This document shows positions 17,219-25,734 of a DNA stretch of 64,000 nt, piece after piece. This stretch comes from Mycobacterium sp. 141 (GTDB taxonomy: Bacteria > Actinomycetota > Actinomycetes > Mycobacteriales > Mycobacteriaceae). The translations under genes and the position numbers were made by a program. Where the stretch lies: contig NZ_KB908262.1 in the NCBI RefSeq assembly GCF_000382405.1, forward strand, positions 1 to 64,000, in the 5' to 3' direction. The notes below the pieces were generated by a model. That model did no database searches. It was not told the origin of the DNA and saw only the letters and a list, made by a program, of their open reading frames with translations. The stretch's first letter is position 1. Every line of letters begins with the position of its first letter.

Positions 17219-17309
17219 CCTGACTCGCCTGTACACAACTGCGGTGCAACAAGAACGACCGCCCAAACTGCTGCCCTCGTAAAAACACAACGAATCACCA
17301 GGAGAAGCC

Positions 17310-17651
17310 ATGTGCTACCACGAACACACTGACGTCAAGTACGCGCGCAACATCCGCACCTCCATCCCGGAGGCCTTCAAGGCCTACATGGAATGGGACG
17401 AGCACGTTATGCGCAACCCCGACAACGAGATCCCACCCAAGTATGCCGAGCTGATCGCCGTCGCCGTTACCTTGGTCACCCAGTGTGCGTACTGCATCGA
17501 AACTCACGCGAAAGCCGCTCGGCGACTCGGCGCGACCGAGAAGGAACTGGCCGAAACCATCATGATCGCAGCCGCGCTGCGCGCCGGCGGCAGCTACGGA
17601 CACGGATTCATGGCCATGAAGTTCTTCCACCAGGACGACGAACAGGCGTAG
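17310..17651 (+). CDS. Carboxymuconolactone decarboxylase/AhpD-like protein
   Basis: The 113-residue protein starts at ATG 17310 after a strong CAGGAGAAG ribosome site. It contains the AhpD-type redox motif in a helix (LVTQCAYCIETHAKAARRLG) with the general CxxC-x3-H pattern, preceded by IPPKYAELIAVAVTL. Such proteins act as alkylhydroperoxidase partners or thiol peroxidase-like enzymes, usually as oligomers in the cytosol. It is convergent with a thioredoxin/thioredoxin reductase cluster (17861-19619), which fits a thiol redox role. Confidence 0.85.
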   Translation: MCYHEHTDVKYARNIRTSIPEAFKAYMEWDEHVMRNPDNEIPPKYAELIAVAVTLVTQCAYCIETHAKAARRLGATEKELAETIMIAAALRAGGSYGHGFMAMKFFHQDDEQA

Positions 17652-17739
17652 CTGTCGAGCTGCCCCGGACCGCTCGGTTGCCCGCACCCCTAGCTGTGGG
17701 CAACCGAGCCCACCGTCATCGTAGGGGCGTCCGCAACGT

Positions 17740-17798
17740 CAACAACGGCTCTCGCCAGAACGCGTTACTGTTCTGACGAGGGCCGTTGTTGGCTTTTT
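17740..17798. terminator. Long stem-loop terminator between ahpD-like and trxA
   Basis: Arms of about 22 bases (17740-17761 and 17770-17791, with a few mismatches) around an 8-base loop are followed by CTTTTTCCC. It lies between two convergent genes and can end transcription from the left; with its near-symmetric stem it may also act on the trxA side. Confidence 0.75.
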
Positions 17799-17860
17799 CC
17801 CTTATGCCCGCGGCAGATTCGACCTCGAATACGTTCGGGGATGTCCAAGTGCGTGACGGC

Positions 17861-18187
17861 TCAGGTGAGCACATCGCGCAGGTGCGCCTCGAGCGCCTGC
17901 TTGGACAGCGCACCACTGATCGACTTGATGATCTGTCCCTTGCGGAAGACCTTCACCGTCGGAATCGTCGTGATCTGAAACCGCGCACCCATCGAAGGAT
18001 TCTCGTCGACATTGACCTTGACGACCGCGAGCTTGTCAGCGTATTCGGAGGCAACGGCGTCGATGATGGGTCCCAACGCCCGACACGGCGGGCACCACGC
18101 GGCCCAGAAATCGACGAGAACTGGCTTATCAGAGGTCAACACCTCGGCGTCAAATTCAGCTTCAGAAACAGCACGTGCTGGGGACAT
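17861..18187 (-). CDS. trxA: Thioredoxin with CPPC active site
   Basis: The 108-residue protein has a full thioredoxin fold: VLVDFWAAWCPPCRALGPII around the redox cysteines, KVNVDENPSMGARFQITTIP with the cis-proline, and a final GALSKQALEAHLRDVL helix. The active site is WCPPC rather than the usual WCGPC. A proline in that position tends to make the protein a weaker oxidant/stronger reductant or change partner choice. It lies 81 bases after trxB on the same strand and is probably its partner. A second thioredoxin with WCGPC is at 31535. Confidence 0.9.
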   Translation of the reverse strand: MSPARAVSEAEFDAEVLTSDKPVLVDFWAAWCPPCRALGPIIDAVASEYADKLAVVKVNVDENPSMGARFQITTIPTVKVFRKGQIIKSISGALSKQALEAHLRDVLT

Positions 18188-18268
18188 GGTTCTCCTTACG
18201 TTCCCACTGTGGTTACGAGCGATGCTGCGGCACAGCGCTATTCATTGGTGTGCGGTTTGGCGCGGTGG

Positions 18269-19228
18269 TCAGGTCGTCGCAGGTTGCAGAGCGTTGTCAG
18301 TAGCGTCGTCGAGCGCCGCCAGATACTGTTCAGCGTCAAGCGCGGCGACGGCTCCCGATCCCGCGGCGGTGATCGCCTGCCGGTAGTGCGGATCGATGAC
18401 ATCGCCAGCGGCGAAAACGCCGGCAAGGTTCGTCCGGGAGCTGCGGCCCCGCACGGCAATCGTGCCGTCGATGGTCAGGTCCAGCTGACCGTGTACCAAG
18501 TGCACCCGGGGGTCGTTACCGATGGCCACGAACACCCCGCCGACCGCCAGACGGCGCTCGTCGCCGGTCACGGTGTCCCTCAAATGAATGCCCTCGACCC
18601 GAGATTTCCCGGAGATGCCGGTGACCGCGCTGTTCCAAACGAAGGCGATCTTCTCGTTGGCCAATGCCCGCTGCTGCATGATCTTCGACGCCCGCAGGGT
18701 ATCTCGCCGGTGCACGACGTACACCTGCGAGGCGAACCTGGTCAGAAACAGCGCCTCTTCCATGGCCGAGTCGCCGCCGCCGATAACCGCGACCGGCTGG
18801 TCGCGGAAGAAGGCGCCGTCGCAGGTGGCACACCACGACACGCCGTGTCCGGACAGCCGGCGCTCGTCGTCCAAGCCCAGCGAGCGGTACGCCGAGCCGG
18901 TCGCGATGATGACCGCAGGCGCCTCATAGGTCGCACCTGAACCGACCGTCACGGTTTTGACCGGCCCCTGCAAGGACACCTCAGTGACGTCGTCGTACAG
19001 GATCTCGGCGCCGAATCGCTGCGCCTGCGCCTGCATCTGGTCCATGAGCTCGGGCCCCATGATGCCCTCGGGGAACCCGGGAAAGTTCTCCACCTCAGTC
19101 GTCTTCATCAACTCGCCCCCAGCCTCGACCGCCGAGGCCACCACCAACGGTTCCAGGTCAGCGCGCGCGGCGTAGATGGCCGCGGCGTACCCGGCGGGAC
19201 CAGACCCGACGATGATTATCTGTCTCAT
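18269..19228 (-). CDS. trxB: Thioredoxin reductase (NADPH)
   Basis: ATG 19228 starts a 319-residue flavoprotein with the N-terminal FAD loop IIIVGSGPAGYAAAIYAARA. The redox motif is GVSWCATCDGAFF (CATC), the NADPH loop is VAVIGGGDSAMEEALFLTRF, and the C-terminal FAD site is [20 protein letters not shown]. Length is standard for low-molecular-weight TrxR. It transfers electrons from NADPH to thioredoxin, encoded just downstream. The longer open frame upstream has no homology and is discarded. A decayed copy of its last 60 residues lies at 31975-32172. Confidence 0.93.
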   Translation of the reverse strand: MRQIIIVGSGPAGYAAAIYAARADLEPLVVASAVEAGGELMKTTEVENFPGFPEGIMGPELMDQMQAQAQRFGAEILYDDVTEVSLQGPVKTVTVGSGATYEAPAVIIATGSAYRSLGLDDERRLSGHGVSWCATCDGAFFRDQPVAVIGGGDSAMEEALFLTRFASQVYVVHRRDTLRASKIMQQRALANEKIAFVWNSAVTGISGKSRVEGIHLRDTVTGDERRLAVGGVFVAIGNDPRVHLVHGQLDLTIDGTIAVRGRSSRTNLAGVFAAGDVIDPHYRQAITAAGSGAVAALDAEQYLAALDDATDNALQPATT

Positions 19229-19337
19229 ACCCGAACTCTTTCTGTCGTGTGCGTAAACCGCCGTTGCTGCGGCCGCCGGGAGGCACAACCCGGGACGGCC
19301 CGGCTCACCGCCCCGCGCCCGCAGGCCATCGCGGCGT

Positions 19338-19619
19338 TTAGGCCGTGGTGTAGACCCGGACCTCGGGGTCCGCCTTGAGCAGAGGGCCCAGCTCGCCCAC
19401 GACATCCTTGGTGAACAGCTCCGAAGACAGGTAGGCCTGCGCCTGTTCTGCCGTATCGAAGCCGTGCAACACCTGGACGTCATCGTCACGGACCAGCAGC
19501 TCTTTGCTCGTGGCGCCGTCAATCGTGTCCAAGAACGGCTGCTTGTAGCGTTGGTAGACGCCGGCGGCGGTCGCGCGGTCCGCGTCGTCGATCGTCAGCG
19601 TGATTTCCAGATAGGCCAT
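19338..19619 (-). CDS. Small ABM-like protein in the trx cluster
   Basis: From ATG 19619, with AGGGAGAT just upstream, the 93-residue product reads MAYLEITLTIDDADRATAAG, YQRYKQPFLDTIDGATSKEL, DDVQVLHGFDTAEQAQAYL and ends VRVYTTA. Size and beta-alpha pattern resemble dimeric antibiotic-biosynthesis-monooxygenase-type ferredoxin-like folds, but I cannot name a family firmly. It lies 109 bases upstream of trxB on the same strand and is probably co-transcribed, suggesting a stress or thiol-related role. Confidence 0.6.
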   Translation of the reverse strand: MAYLEITLTIDDADRATAAGVYQRYKQPFLDTIDGATSKELLVRDDDVQVLHGFDTAEQAQAYLSSELFTKDVVGELGPLLKADPEVRVYTTA

Positions 19620-19971
19620 GTAGATCTCCCTGATTTTCTGCAGATGGCAAGGTTTTGCCACATGCAAACGTTATGGGAGGGTCGTGTGCCCGGGTAGACA
19701 CTCCACCTGAATGGGGATATCAATTGCCGATATGCCCCCGTTGGTTGCGCCTATCGCAGAGCGACGCGATAGCCAGCTATTTGAGGGACTGTTGATCAAA
19801 CGTAGTGCATGGCGAGGCGGGTGCTGTTGCAGCCAGTGCTCAATCATTCATATTCGTTATTGCTTGATTCGTGTACCGCACCTACCTTGACGCCCGCCCG
19901 ACCCCTAGGCTTACTCGCTATCAGGTCCTTTGTCGATAATGCTCCCGCATGGGACAGAAGGGTGCTGCCGG
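19620..19971. other. Intergenic region upstream of the trx cluster and adh
   Basis: About 350 bases between divergent units. It must hold promoters for the trx cluster and for the alcohol dehydrogenase. I see no coding remnant or clear operator here. Confidence 0.5.
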
Positions 19972-20997
19972 ATGGTCAGCAGTGCTGTTGTGATGCGTGT
20001 CGACGCCCCAGGCGGGCCGCTTGAGCCGCACCGTGTCACGCTCACCTCACCGCAGCGCGGCTGGGTGCGTGTGGCGGTTGCTGCCTGCGGTGTCTGCAAC
20101 GCTGATATCGGCACGGCGAAGGCCGGCGGCGGCGCTCAACTGCCGGTGACACCCGGCCACGAAGTTGCCGGTGTGATCGCCGAAGTCGGCGAGGGTGTCG
20201 ACGGGTGGGTGACAGGCGACCGAGTGGCTGTGGGGTGGTTCGGGGGCAGTTGCGGTCACTGCGGCTTTTGCCGCCGGGGTGATGTCGTCCATTGCCCGGA
20301 GCGGAAAATACCCGGCCTTTCGTATCCGGGCGGCTGGGCCGAGTCCATCACGGTCCCGGCCGACGCGTTGGCGCGGATTCCTGACGGGTTGGATCTGGAT
20401 GAGGCAGCTCCGATGGGCTGCGCGGGCGTCACCACGTTCAACGCGATCCGACAGGCCAATATCGGCGCCGGCGGGCGCGTCGCGGTGTTCGGCCTCGGTG
20501 GTCTCGGCCACCTGGCTGTGCAGTTCGCCGCGGCGATGGGCTATGACGTCTGCGCGATCGCCCGCGGCCCGGAACGGGCCGACATCGCTCGGCAGCTCGG
20601 CGCGTGCAGCTATATCGACAGCCAAGCAACCGCCCCCGGTGCGGCGTTACACGCCAGCGGGGGCGCGGATTTGATAATCAGCACGGTGCCCACGACCGAG
20701 CCGGTCGCCGAGCTCATTCAGGGCCTGCGTGTGCACGGCCGGCTGACCCTGATCGGAGTCGACGGTGGATCACTGCAGATTCCCGCCGCTCAGCTGGTGA
20801 TGAATTCCCAAGTGATTACCGGCCATCTCACCGGCAGCCCCGCAGACACCGAGGAAGCGATGCGTTTTGCCCACATCAACGGTGTCCGGCCCTTGATCGA
20901 ACGGATGCCGCTGCAGGCGGCAGGCCAAGCCGTCGACCGCCTGCGCAGCGGCAAACCACGTTTCCGCATCGTGCTCGTCGGGCCGCCGCCACGATGA
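19972..20997 (+). CDS. Zinc-dependent alcohol dehydrogenase (MDR family)
   Basis: ATG 19972 gives a 341-residue zinc-type ADH. It has the catalytic-zinc cysteine segment VAACGVCNADIG, the PGHEVAGVIAEVGEGVDGW block with GHE, four structural-zinc cysteines (GGSCGHCGFCRRGDVVHC) and the NAD(P) loop VAVFGLGGLGHLAVQFAAAM. Family enzymes interconvert alcohols and aldehydes; the substrate is not evident. Its stop overlaps the start of the amine oxidase by four bases (ATGA). The pair could oxidise an amine to an aldehyde and then reduce it, or act in sequence on an amino alcohol. A start at 19930 would add 14 residues. Confidence 0.88.
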   Translation: MVSSAVVMRVDAPGGPLEPHRVTLTSPQRGWVRVAVAACGVCNADIGTAKAGGGAQLPVTPGHEVAGVIAEVGEGVDGWVTGDRVAVGWFGGSCGHCGFCRRGDVVHCPERKIPGLSYPGGWAESITVPADALARIPDGLDLDEAAPMGCAGVTTFNAIRQANIGAGGRVAVFGLGGLGHLAVQFAAAMGYDVCAIARGPERADIARQLGACSYIDSQATAPGAALHASGGADLIISTVPTTEPVAELIQGLRVHGRLTLIGVDGGSLQIPAAQLVMNSQVITGHLTGSPADTEEAMRFAHINGVRPLIERMPLQAAGQAVDRLRSGKPRFRIVLVGPPPR

Positions 20998-22085
20998 GCC
21001 CGGACGTGGCTCACTGCGAGGTAGTTGTTGTCGGTGCAGGGATTTCCGGACTCGCCGCTGCTGACGCGTTGACCTCGGCAGCCCACTCAGTCATGGTGCT
21101 GGAGGGGCGCTCTCGTGTCGGCGGCCGCGCCCTCAGCGTCGATTCTGCGGCAGGCGGTGTCGATCTCGGTGCCACCTGGTTCTGGCCCAACGAACCTCTC
21201 ATCCGATCGCTCACCGACGAGCTCGGCGTCGCCACCTTCGAGCAGTACTTGGCCGGTGATGCGCTCTTCGAACCCGATACGCCCGACTTCGTCCGGCGCA
21301 TCGATGGAAATCCGATCGACATGCCCGCCGCGCGGTTCACGACCGGGGCTCACACGCTGGCACGCCGGCTGGCAGACCGAGTGGGCTCAGCCGCAGTTCT
21401 GCTCAACCATCCCGTCCTCGGTGTCACCGTCACCGGTGACGGTGTCCTCGTCGAGACACCCACGATGACGGTGAGCGCAGAGCACCTCGTCCTGGCCGTC
21501 CCCCCAGCGCTGGCCGTTGAATCGATCACGTTCACACCGCAATTGCCCACGCAGCTGCGCAGCACCGCCGCGGCGACTGCGGTGTGGATGGGCGACATGG
21601 TCAAAGCCGTGGCCATCTACGATGAGGCATTCTGGCGCACCGATCGGCTGTCCGGGTCGGCCATCAGCTACCGCGGCCCGTTCCGCGAATTCCATGACCA
21701 CAGCGGCTCAGATGGTAATCCGCCGGCGCTGTTCGCCTTCGCCCCGGCTCAACACTTCCGCGGCGTCGACGCCGACACCATCGACTGCGTATTCGGCCAA
21801 CAGTTGGTCCGCCTGTTCGGCGTTGCCGCCACCCGAGTTCGCCAAACCCACATCATCGACTGGAGTCGCGAACAATTCACCACCCCGGCCCAGCCGGCCC
21901 ACAATGCCGGCACTCACACTTACGGTGCCCGCGCCTTCCACCAGCCGGCCCTCGGAAGAATCCATTGGGCCTCAACGGAAACCGCCGACATGTACGCCGG
22001 GCACCTTGAGGGGGCGATCCGCTCGGGCCTGCGCGCCGCACGCCATATCACCCGCCAGCTGGTACCCGCCTCTACCGATTCCTAG
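20994..22085 (+). CDS. Flavin-containing amine oxidase
   Basis: The 363-residue protein begins MSPDVAHCEVVVVGAGISGL with an FAD loop. It continues GRSRVGGRALSVDSAAGGVD and LGATWFWPNEP, the GGR and GATWF motifs of the monoamine oxidase/polyamine oxidase superfamily, and ends with IHWASTETADMYAGHLEGAI, the typical C-terminal FAD contact and substrate-side segment. It is shorter than eukaryotic MAO but normal for bacterial members. It converts an amine to an imine/aldehyde with H2O2. Translational coupling with the ADH and a downstream MFS importer suggest an amine utilisation cluster. Confidence 0.85.
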   Translation: MSPDVAHCEVVVVGAGISGLAAADALTSAAHSVMVLEGRSRVGGRALSVDSAAGGVDLGATWFWPNEPLIRSLTDELGVATFEQYLAGDALFEPDTPDFVRRIDGNPIDMPAARFTTGAHTLARRLADRVGSAAVLLNHPVLGVTVTGDGVLVETPTMTVSAEHLVLAVPPALAVESITFTPQLPTQLRSTAAATAVWMGDMVKAVAIYDEAFWRTDRLSGSAISYRGPFREFHDHSGSDGNPPALFAFAPAQHFRGVDADTIDCVFGQQLVRLFGVAATRVRQTHIIDWSREQFTTPAQPAHNAGTHTYGARAFHQPALGRIHWASTETADMYAGHLEGAIRSGLRAARHITRQLVPASTDS

Positions 22086-22189
22086 CGACGCATCCCGTCC
22101 GCCACCGGTCAGTACCCGGTGCGCAGGCAGTTCCGTACCGCCACCACGGGTGGTGGCCGTCGCTGACACTAGGGAAAGAAAGACGACGA

Positions 22190-23416
22190 ATGCTGCAGCG
22201 CACGTTCGGTGCTCCTGATGATGAGCCATCGGTGAACGCCGGGAGCGCGCGGCGCCAGCGCAACCTAATCGCCGTCGCGGCAGTAGCCGCCTTGTCCTGC
22301 TGGTTCTCCGCCTCGGCGGTCGGACCCAGCCTGGCCGGTTTCCTACACATCGGCACGGCCGAGTCTGTGGCGTTGACATCGATCGTTCAAGTGGGTTTCG
22401 TCATCGGCGCGTTCGGCTCTGCCGCGTTGAACTTGGCCGACCGGTTTCGCCCCAACTCGATGTTCGCCGTGAGTGCCGCGCTCGCGGCCGGATTCACCGC
22501 ATTACTGCCGTTGTGTGCCAATACCTTTCAGGCAGCGCTGGTGCTGCGGTTCGCGACTGGGTTTGTCTTGGCAGGCGTGTACCCGACCGGGATCAAGCTG
22601 ATGACCAGTTGGGCCTCGGAGCGCACACGCGCGTTGTCGCTGGGCATGCTCATCGGCGCCCTCACCATCGGATCGTCACTGCCGCAATTGATTCGCGGAC
22701 TCGGACCGCTACCATGGCAGACGGTCATGCTCGTAGCGGCAGGGATCACCGCGTGTGGGGCATTGACGGCAGCGTCACTCATCAAGGTCGGACCCAATGT
22801 CAAGACCTCCGGCGCAGTGCGCGAAATAGGCTATGCCATCCGAATGTTCACGCAGCGTCGCCCGCGACTGGCCAACCTCGGCTATCTCGGCCACATGTGG
22901 GAACTGTATGCCTTGTGGGCCTGGATGCCGGCGTTCCTGATCGCCAGTCAACAGGCACGCGGTGCGGAACCGACTTCAGCGGTGTACCTCACCGCATTCC
23001 TGGCGATCGGCATCTCGGGGTTCCTGGGATGTTTGGCCGGCGGCTATGTGGCGGACCGCCGTGGACGCTCCGCTGCTGCCGTCATCGCCATGATCATCAG
23101 CGCTGTCTGTTGCGTGCTGTCGTTCGCGGTGTTCTCGGCGCCACTGCCGCTGCTCGCCGTGTTTGCCTGCGTGTGGGGAGCCGCGGTGATCGCTGACTCG
23201 GGGGTGTTCTCGACCGCCCTGAGCGAAAGCGCCGACCCGACTCTCGTCGGTACAGCACTGACGGCCCAGATGGCCTTCGGGTTCCTGTTGACCGTCGCCA
23301 GCATTCATCTCGTGCCGATCCTCGCGGCCACCATCGGTTGGCGGTATTCGCTGACCGTTCTGGCGATCGGACCCATTCTGGGCGCCCTGGCGATGCGTCA
23401 CTACGACCGCGGCTGA
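22190..23416 (+). CDS. MFS transporter
   Basis: The 408-residue protein has about twelve spans with conserved MFS loops, including NLADRFRPN between helices 2 and 3 and GGYVADRRGRSAAAV in the second half. It is probably a cytoplasmic-membrane importer. It follows the amine oxidase by 104 bases on the same strand and precedes a GntR/UTRA regulator, so it likely moves the substrate of that cluster. AGGGAAAGAAAG lies upstream of ATG 22190. Confidence 0.85.
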   Translation: MLQRTFGAPDDEPSVNAGSARRQRNLIAVAAVAALSCWFSASAVGPSLAGFLHIGTAESVALTSIVQVGFVIGAFGSAALNLADRFRPNSMFAVSAALAAGFTALLPLCANTFQAALVLRFATGFVLAGVYPTGIKLMTSWASERTRALSLGMLIGALTIGSSLPQLIRGLGPLPWQTVMLVAAGITACGALTAASLIKVGPNVKTSGAVREIGYAIRMFTQRRPRLANLGYLGHMWELYALWAWMPAFLIASQQARGAEPTSAVYLTAFLAIGISGFLGCLAGGYVADRRGRSAAAVIAMIISAVCCVLSFAVFSAPLPLLAVFACVWGAAVIADSGVFSTALSESADPTLVGTALTAQMAFGFLLTVASIHLVPILAATIGWRYSLTVLAIGPILGALAMRHYDRG

Positions 23417-23648
23417 CAGCTCGACCGTCGCCGGCCGTAGTCTCGGGCGAGTCGGGTGCGGTGTGACGACAACGAGGTGTTCGGCTTCGTGCCAAAGCGC
23501 TGTCCAGGGTCTTCGTGCGGCGCCTGCACCGCGCGTAGGGCGCACTGCACTGGTCGCGGTCGACGGACCACGATCGTGTTGGGCGGGTGGATTACCGTTG
23601 TGGCAACGACCCGACAACGATCAGAGTCCTAGCTCTTGGGGGCGAATT

Positions 23649-24425
23649 GTGACAGGCGCAGGCGAGGTGGCCGCGTCCCCGTTGCGGCGGGACGCTGGTA
23701 GGGCGCTCTGGCAGCAGTTGCGCGAGGATGTGTTGCGCCGCCTCGACGCCGGTGAATTCGCTGAAGCTTTTCCTGGAGAGCAGCAGCTGCGCGAGGAATA
23801 TGGCGTCAGCCGTCAAACCGTACGGGAGGCTCTGCGCGCGCTGCGGGAGGACGGTATCGTCACCGCGGCCCGCGGCCGCCAACCACGCGTCGGTGGCCAC
23901 GAAGAAATCACCCAGCCGCTCGGCGCGCTCTACAGCCTGTTCGACGCTGTCGAAGCCGCGCACCTGCGCCAGCACAGCCTTGTGCTGCGTCTTCACGAAG
24001 TCCACGATGCGCACGCAGCAGTGCGGCTGGGCTTGGAGGAGTCCACGCCATTGATTTACCTGGAACGCTTACGACTGGCCGACGGGACTCCCCTCGCCGT
24101 TGACTGCACCTGGCTTCCGGCCGCGATCGCTCGGCCGTTGCTTGGCGCGGACTTCTCCCACACATCGCTGTACAACGAACTAGCCCACCGTTGCGCGATC
24201 CGGCTGACCGACGGCCAGGAGGACATTCGGGCGCATATTCCGACCGCGGTGCATCGTCGTCTCCTTGAAATCGGCGACGACACTGCGGTGTTGCGCGTCG
24301 AGCGTATCGGTCGAGTGGGCACCGTCGCAGTCGAGTGGCGCATCACGACGATCCGTGCCGACCGGTTTTCCCTGCACGCCAAGTTTTCGGCCCGAACCGG
24401 CTACATCACCCAGATCATGCAGTGA
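23649..24425 (+). CDS. GntR-family regulator with UTRA effector domain (HutC type)
   Basis: From GTG 23649 the 258-residue product has a GntR winged helix (RALWQQLREDVLRRLDAGEF, GEQQLREEYGVSRQTVREAL, RALREDGIVTAARGRQP). A UTRA ligand domain follows (from about residue 85: STPLIYLERLRLADGTPLAV, FSHTSLYNELAHRCAIRL, TAVLRVERIGRVG). HutC-type members sense small catabolites. Its position at the end of the ADH/amine oxidase/MFS cluster makes local control the simplest reading. The hut genes are 27 kb away, so calling it hutC is not justified. Confidence 0.85.
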   Translation: MTGAGEVAASPLRRDAGRALWQQLREDVLRRLDAGEFAEAFPGEQQLREEYGVSRQTVREALRALREDGIVTAARGRQPRVGGHEEITQPLGALYSLFDAVEAAHLRQHSLVLRLHEVHDAHAAVRLGLEESTPLIYLERLRLADGTPLAVDCTWLPAAIARPLLGADFSHTSLYNELAHRCAIRLTDGQEDIRAHIPTAVHRRLLEIGDDTAVLRVERIGRVGTVAVEWRITTIRADRFSLHAKFSARTGYITQIMQ

Positions 24426-24609
24426 TCGCTGTCACACGACCCATATGTTCTCGACAGGCCGCCGAGTCGGGGCAGCGACCGTGGCTGCTCGGGCTCGATG
24501 TCCGCACCCAGGCACGGCATATTGGTCCTCGAATTCCCTTGAACACGTGCTCCTTCGGGTGTCTCCATTCTGAGCGGATGTGCGTAGTTAAAGAGGGATG
24601 CCGTCGAGG

Positions 24610-25458
24610 TCAGGGAGTGATCAGCCCCAGGCTCTGGATCGCGACGTAGCCGGCGACGACGACGAGCATCGCCGCGAATGTTCTGGCCAACACGGACTCC
24701 GAAACATGCTGCGCCACAAGCTTTCCCAGCACCGAGCCGAGGATGGCTGCGGCGGCGACCGGGAGGATGACCGCCCAGTGCGGTGCGCCATCGCCGATTC
24801 GCGCACCGAGAGCGACCAGCGAGTTGAGTGCGATCACCAGCAACGACGTGCCCACGGCGACAGGCATCGAATATCCGAGCAGCAGCACCAGGGCGGGCAC
24901 GATGACGAATCCACCACCGACGCCGAAGAATCCGGTCAGCAGTCCGATGACCACCCCGGCTAGCACGACGCGGGGAAGTGACGTCGCATGCCTTGTGGGG
25001 CTCCGCTCGGCACTGTCCTCGACGGGGGTCTGGTAGGTCGCGGCGGTGCCGGCCGGCAGAGGCTGTGCGGCCCAGCTGGCGGCTTTCCGGGGTCTGGTGC
25101 GCATGACCAGTGAAAGTGCCACCAGGATCATCAGCACCGCGAACGCGCCGAGGATCGCCGATGCCGGTACCAGTCGGCTCAGCACGGTGCCCAGCGATGC
25201 GGCAGCGCCACCGATCACTCCCAGGCTCACACCGGCCCGCCACCGAACGTGGCCCACCCGCGCGTGCGCGACCGTCGCCGCCACCGAGGAGACAGCCACG
25301 ATGATCAGGCTTTGGGTAACTGCGTCGGCTAGCGGCTGGCGCAGCAGATAGACCAGCGCCGGCACGGTGATGATCGACCCGCCTCCACCGAGCGCACCGA
25401 GGCATACTCCGATACAGCAGCCGAGAAGCAGTGAGAGTGCAATCGTCAATGTAGACAA
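24610..25458 (-). CDS. TauE/SafE-family sulfite/anion exporter
   Basis: The 282-residue membrane protein has two repeats of the TauE/SafE type: GVCLGALGGGGSIITVPALV near the N-terminus and GLLTGFFGVGGGFVIVPALV after a hydrophilic linker (about residues 120-165), with about eight spans. Family members export sulfite, sulfoacetate or related organosulfur anions. It is divergent from a sulfide:quinone oxidoreductase-like gene across a region with a perfect palindrome. The pair fits sulfide oxidation coupled to export of an oxidised sulfur product. Confidence 0.88.
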   Translation of the reverse strand: MSTLTIALSLLLGCCIGVCLGALGGGGSIITVPALVYLLRQPLADAVTQSLIIVAVSSVAATVAHARVGHVRWRAGVSLGVIGGAAASLGTVLSRLVPASAILGAFAVLMILVALSLVMRTRPRKAASWAAQPLPAGTAATYQTPVEDSAERSPTRHATSLPRVVLAGVVIGLLTGFFGVGGGFVIVPALVLLLGYSMPVAVGTSLLVIALNSLVALGARIGDGAPHWAVILPVAAAAILGSVLGKLVAQHVSESVLARTFAAMLVVVAGYVAIQSLGLITP

Positions 25459-25660
25459 CCCTTTTGGCGGTGTGCACCGGGTGATGCCAGCATGCCGTGT
25501 GTGGTGCCACAGTTGCCGGTGGAGTTCGGAACCATCGTGTGCTCCCGTTGCTTGTTCGATGTGGATACGCGAGCCGGTTCGACCAGAGAAACGCCGTGGC
25601 GGGATGGGGCGATGTCCGTGTCGCGTATGCCGTCGGTGTTGCCCGGCCGACGGTTCTTAC

Positions 25661-25703
25661 GTTAATGTACGGTCATTCAATATATTAATGTACGTACATT
25701 AAT
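25661..25703. promoter_or_regulatory. Twin palindromic operator between TauE and SQR-like genes
   Basis: A perfect 20-bp palindrome, ATTAATGTAC followed by its exact reverse complement, spans 25684-25703. A degenerate copy (GTTAATGTAC then GGTCATTCAA) lies exactly 23 bases earlier at 25661-25680. The pair sits 32 bases before the SQR-like start. No ArsR, TetR or CsoR-type gene is adjacent, so the regulator is encoded elsewhere. Confidence 0.7.
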
Positions 25704-25734
25704 CAATCTGATTGCAAGGGCAGGCCACACGCGT

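Noticed and set aside
18269..19522. Long trxB frame with 98 extra N-terminal residues
   Set aside because: The extension overlaps the upstream small gene, has no homology, and the ATG at 19228 starts exactly at the conserved FAD loop.
20604..22085. Long amine oxidase frame with 130 extra residues
   Set aside because: The extra part is the alternative frame of the alcohol dehydrogenase; the ATG at 20994 overlapping the ADH stop begins the real protein.
23649..24425. Calling the UTRA regulator hutC
   Set aside because: It is about 27 kb from the hut genes and directly follows an unrelated amine oxidase/MFS cluster.
24401..25510. 369-codon minus-strand frame overlapping the TauE gene
   Set aside because: Same strand but another frame; Arg-rich with no motifs, while the TauE frame has conserved membrane repeats.
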